A stretch of DNA of 64,000 nt from assembly GCA_964609385.1 (NCBI GenBank), contig CAZSSM010000001.1, forward strand, positions 124,001 to 188,000, written 5' to 3'. This DNA comes from CAZSSM01 sp964609385 (GTDB taxonomy: Bacteria > Planctomycetota > Planctomycetia > Isosphaerales > Isosphaeraceae). Within the stretch, counting starts at the first letter, position 1; every line of letters starts with the position of its first letter. The notes beneath the pieces were generated by a model. The model did no database searches. It was not told where the DNA came from and was given only the letters and a program-made list of their open reading frames with translations. Both the position numbers and the translations under genes were made by a program. Below are positions 63,744-64,000 of the stretch, in pieces.

Positions 63744-64000
63744 ATGGCTTCCGCTACCCCAGGCGCATCGATCAGCTCCCCCTCGGCGATCACCCAGCAA
63801 ACCCCCGGCCGGACCAAGATCGTTGCCACAGTCGGCCCCGCCTCGCGTGCCGAGGCGACGTTGCAAGCGATGGTTCAGGCCGGCACCAACGTCTTTCGAC
63901 TCAACTTCTCGCATGGGACCCATGAGGAGAAGACCGAGACGCTTCAGGCGATCCGCCGGGTCGGTCGACGCCTCGAGCGCCCCCTGGCGGTGATTCAAGA
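63744..64000 (+). CDS. pyk: Pyruvate kinase, N-terminal part (3' end outside window)
   Basis: From ATG 63744 the frame runs to the window end without a stop. The first ~22 residues are a polar leader; then RTKIVATVGPASRAEATLQAMVQAGTNVFRLNFSHGT, split here by position, is the canonical start of pyruvate kinase (phosphoenolpyruvate + ADP to pyruvate + ATP). The RLNFSHG motif is the substrate-binding loop. Only 85 codons are visible, so the activity cannot be judged further. The ribosome site is weak. Confidence 0.93.
   Translation, partial: MASATPGASISSPSAITQQTPGRTKIVATVGPASRAEATLQAMVQAGTNVFRLNFSHGTHEEKTETLQAIRRVGRRLERPLAVIQ

Overview
The window reads as a chromosomal segment of a high-GC planctomycete, probably of the Isosphaeraceae type. 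This is inferred from gene content: a secreted DUF1592-type cytochrome-like protein with PA14 followed by a DUF1552 Tat-exported protein, an ExbB/ExbD-MoxR-DUF58-BatA run, and divergent flagellar genes next to a FliA-type sigma factor. The codons are strongly GC-biased, except in two AT-richer patches (about 5.85-6.3 kb and 40.37-41.15 kb).

Layout. 1-1.1 kb: two reverse-strand housekeeping genes (YkgJ-type cysteine cluster, cut by the window edge; GatB/YqeY). 1.7-5.7 kb: the planctomycete DUF1592/DUF1552 pair. 5.7-8.1 kb: a reverse-strand NLR-like STAND NTPase with C-terminal leucine-rich repeats, split by a +/-1 frameshift at a run of six G. 9.0-10.9 kb: PhoU-like protein converging on a degenerate receiver/HATPase fusion. 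11.2-18.7 kb: ExbB, ExbD, a GYF-like/ExbD fusion, MoxR ATPase, DUF58 and BatA-like vWA protein. 18.7-20.1 kb: HEAT-like cytoplasmic protein. 20.3-26.3 kb: xseA, xseB, ispA, dxs, nadK, a compact isoprenoid/exonuclease VII/NAD kinase run. 26.3-29.7 kb: TPR lipoprotein-like/secreted protein and an HTH protein with an acidic segment and a membrane segment.

30.2-38.1 kb holds the first candidate for an undescribed system: a reverse-strand run MBOAT, SGNH, SGNH, adenylation enzyme, LpxL-type acyltransferase, facing a second wax-synthase-type MBOAT. It has the enzyme classes of a dlt operon (adenylate-forming ligase, MBOAT, SGNH protein) but no visible carrier protein, and adds acyltransferases. 38.8-41.1 kb: a secreted unknown, a large hairpin, a 17-bp inverted repeat, an AT-rich island and a DUF4259-like tandem-duplicated protein with no usable start. 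41.6-44.9 kb: a GT39/ArnT-like glycosyltransferase and a small secreted low-complexity protein with a palindrome abutting its start codon.

45.2-56.3 kb is a flagellar/type III export cluster: fliF, fliG (without middle domain), fliO, fliP, fliQ, fliR, flhB (without the autocleaving C-terminal domain), flhA, flhF, fliA. 56.5-57.4 kb: a methyltransferase. 57.7-60.8 kb holds the second candidate system: a membrane GTPase with a C-terminal C2 domain, translationally coupled to a GAP1-N2-like partner. A large membrane-anchored unknown lies upstream (61.2-63.1 kb). The window ends inside pyruvate kinase. Family names are from reading motifs; no database search was run.
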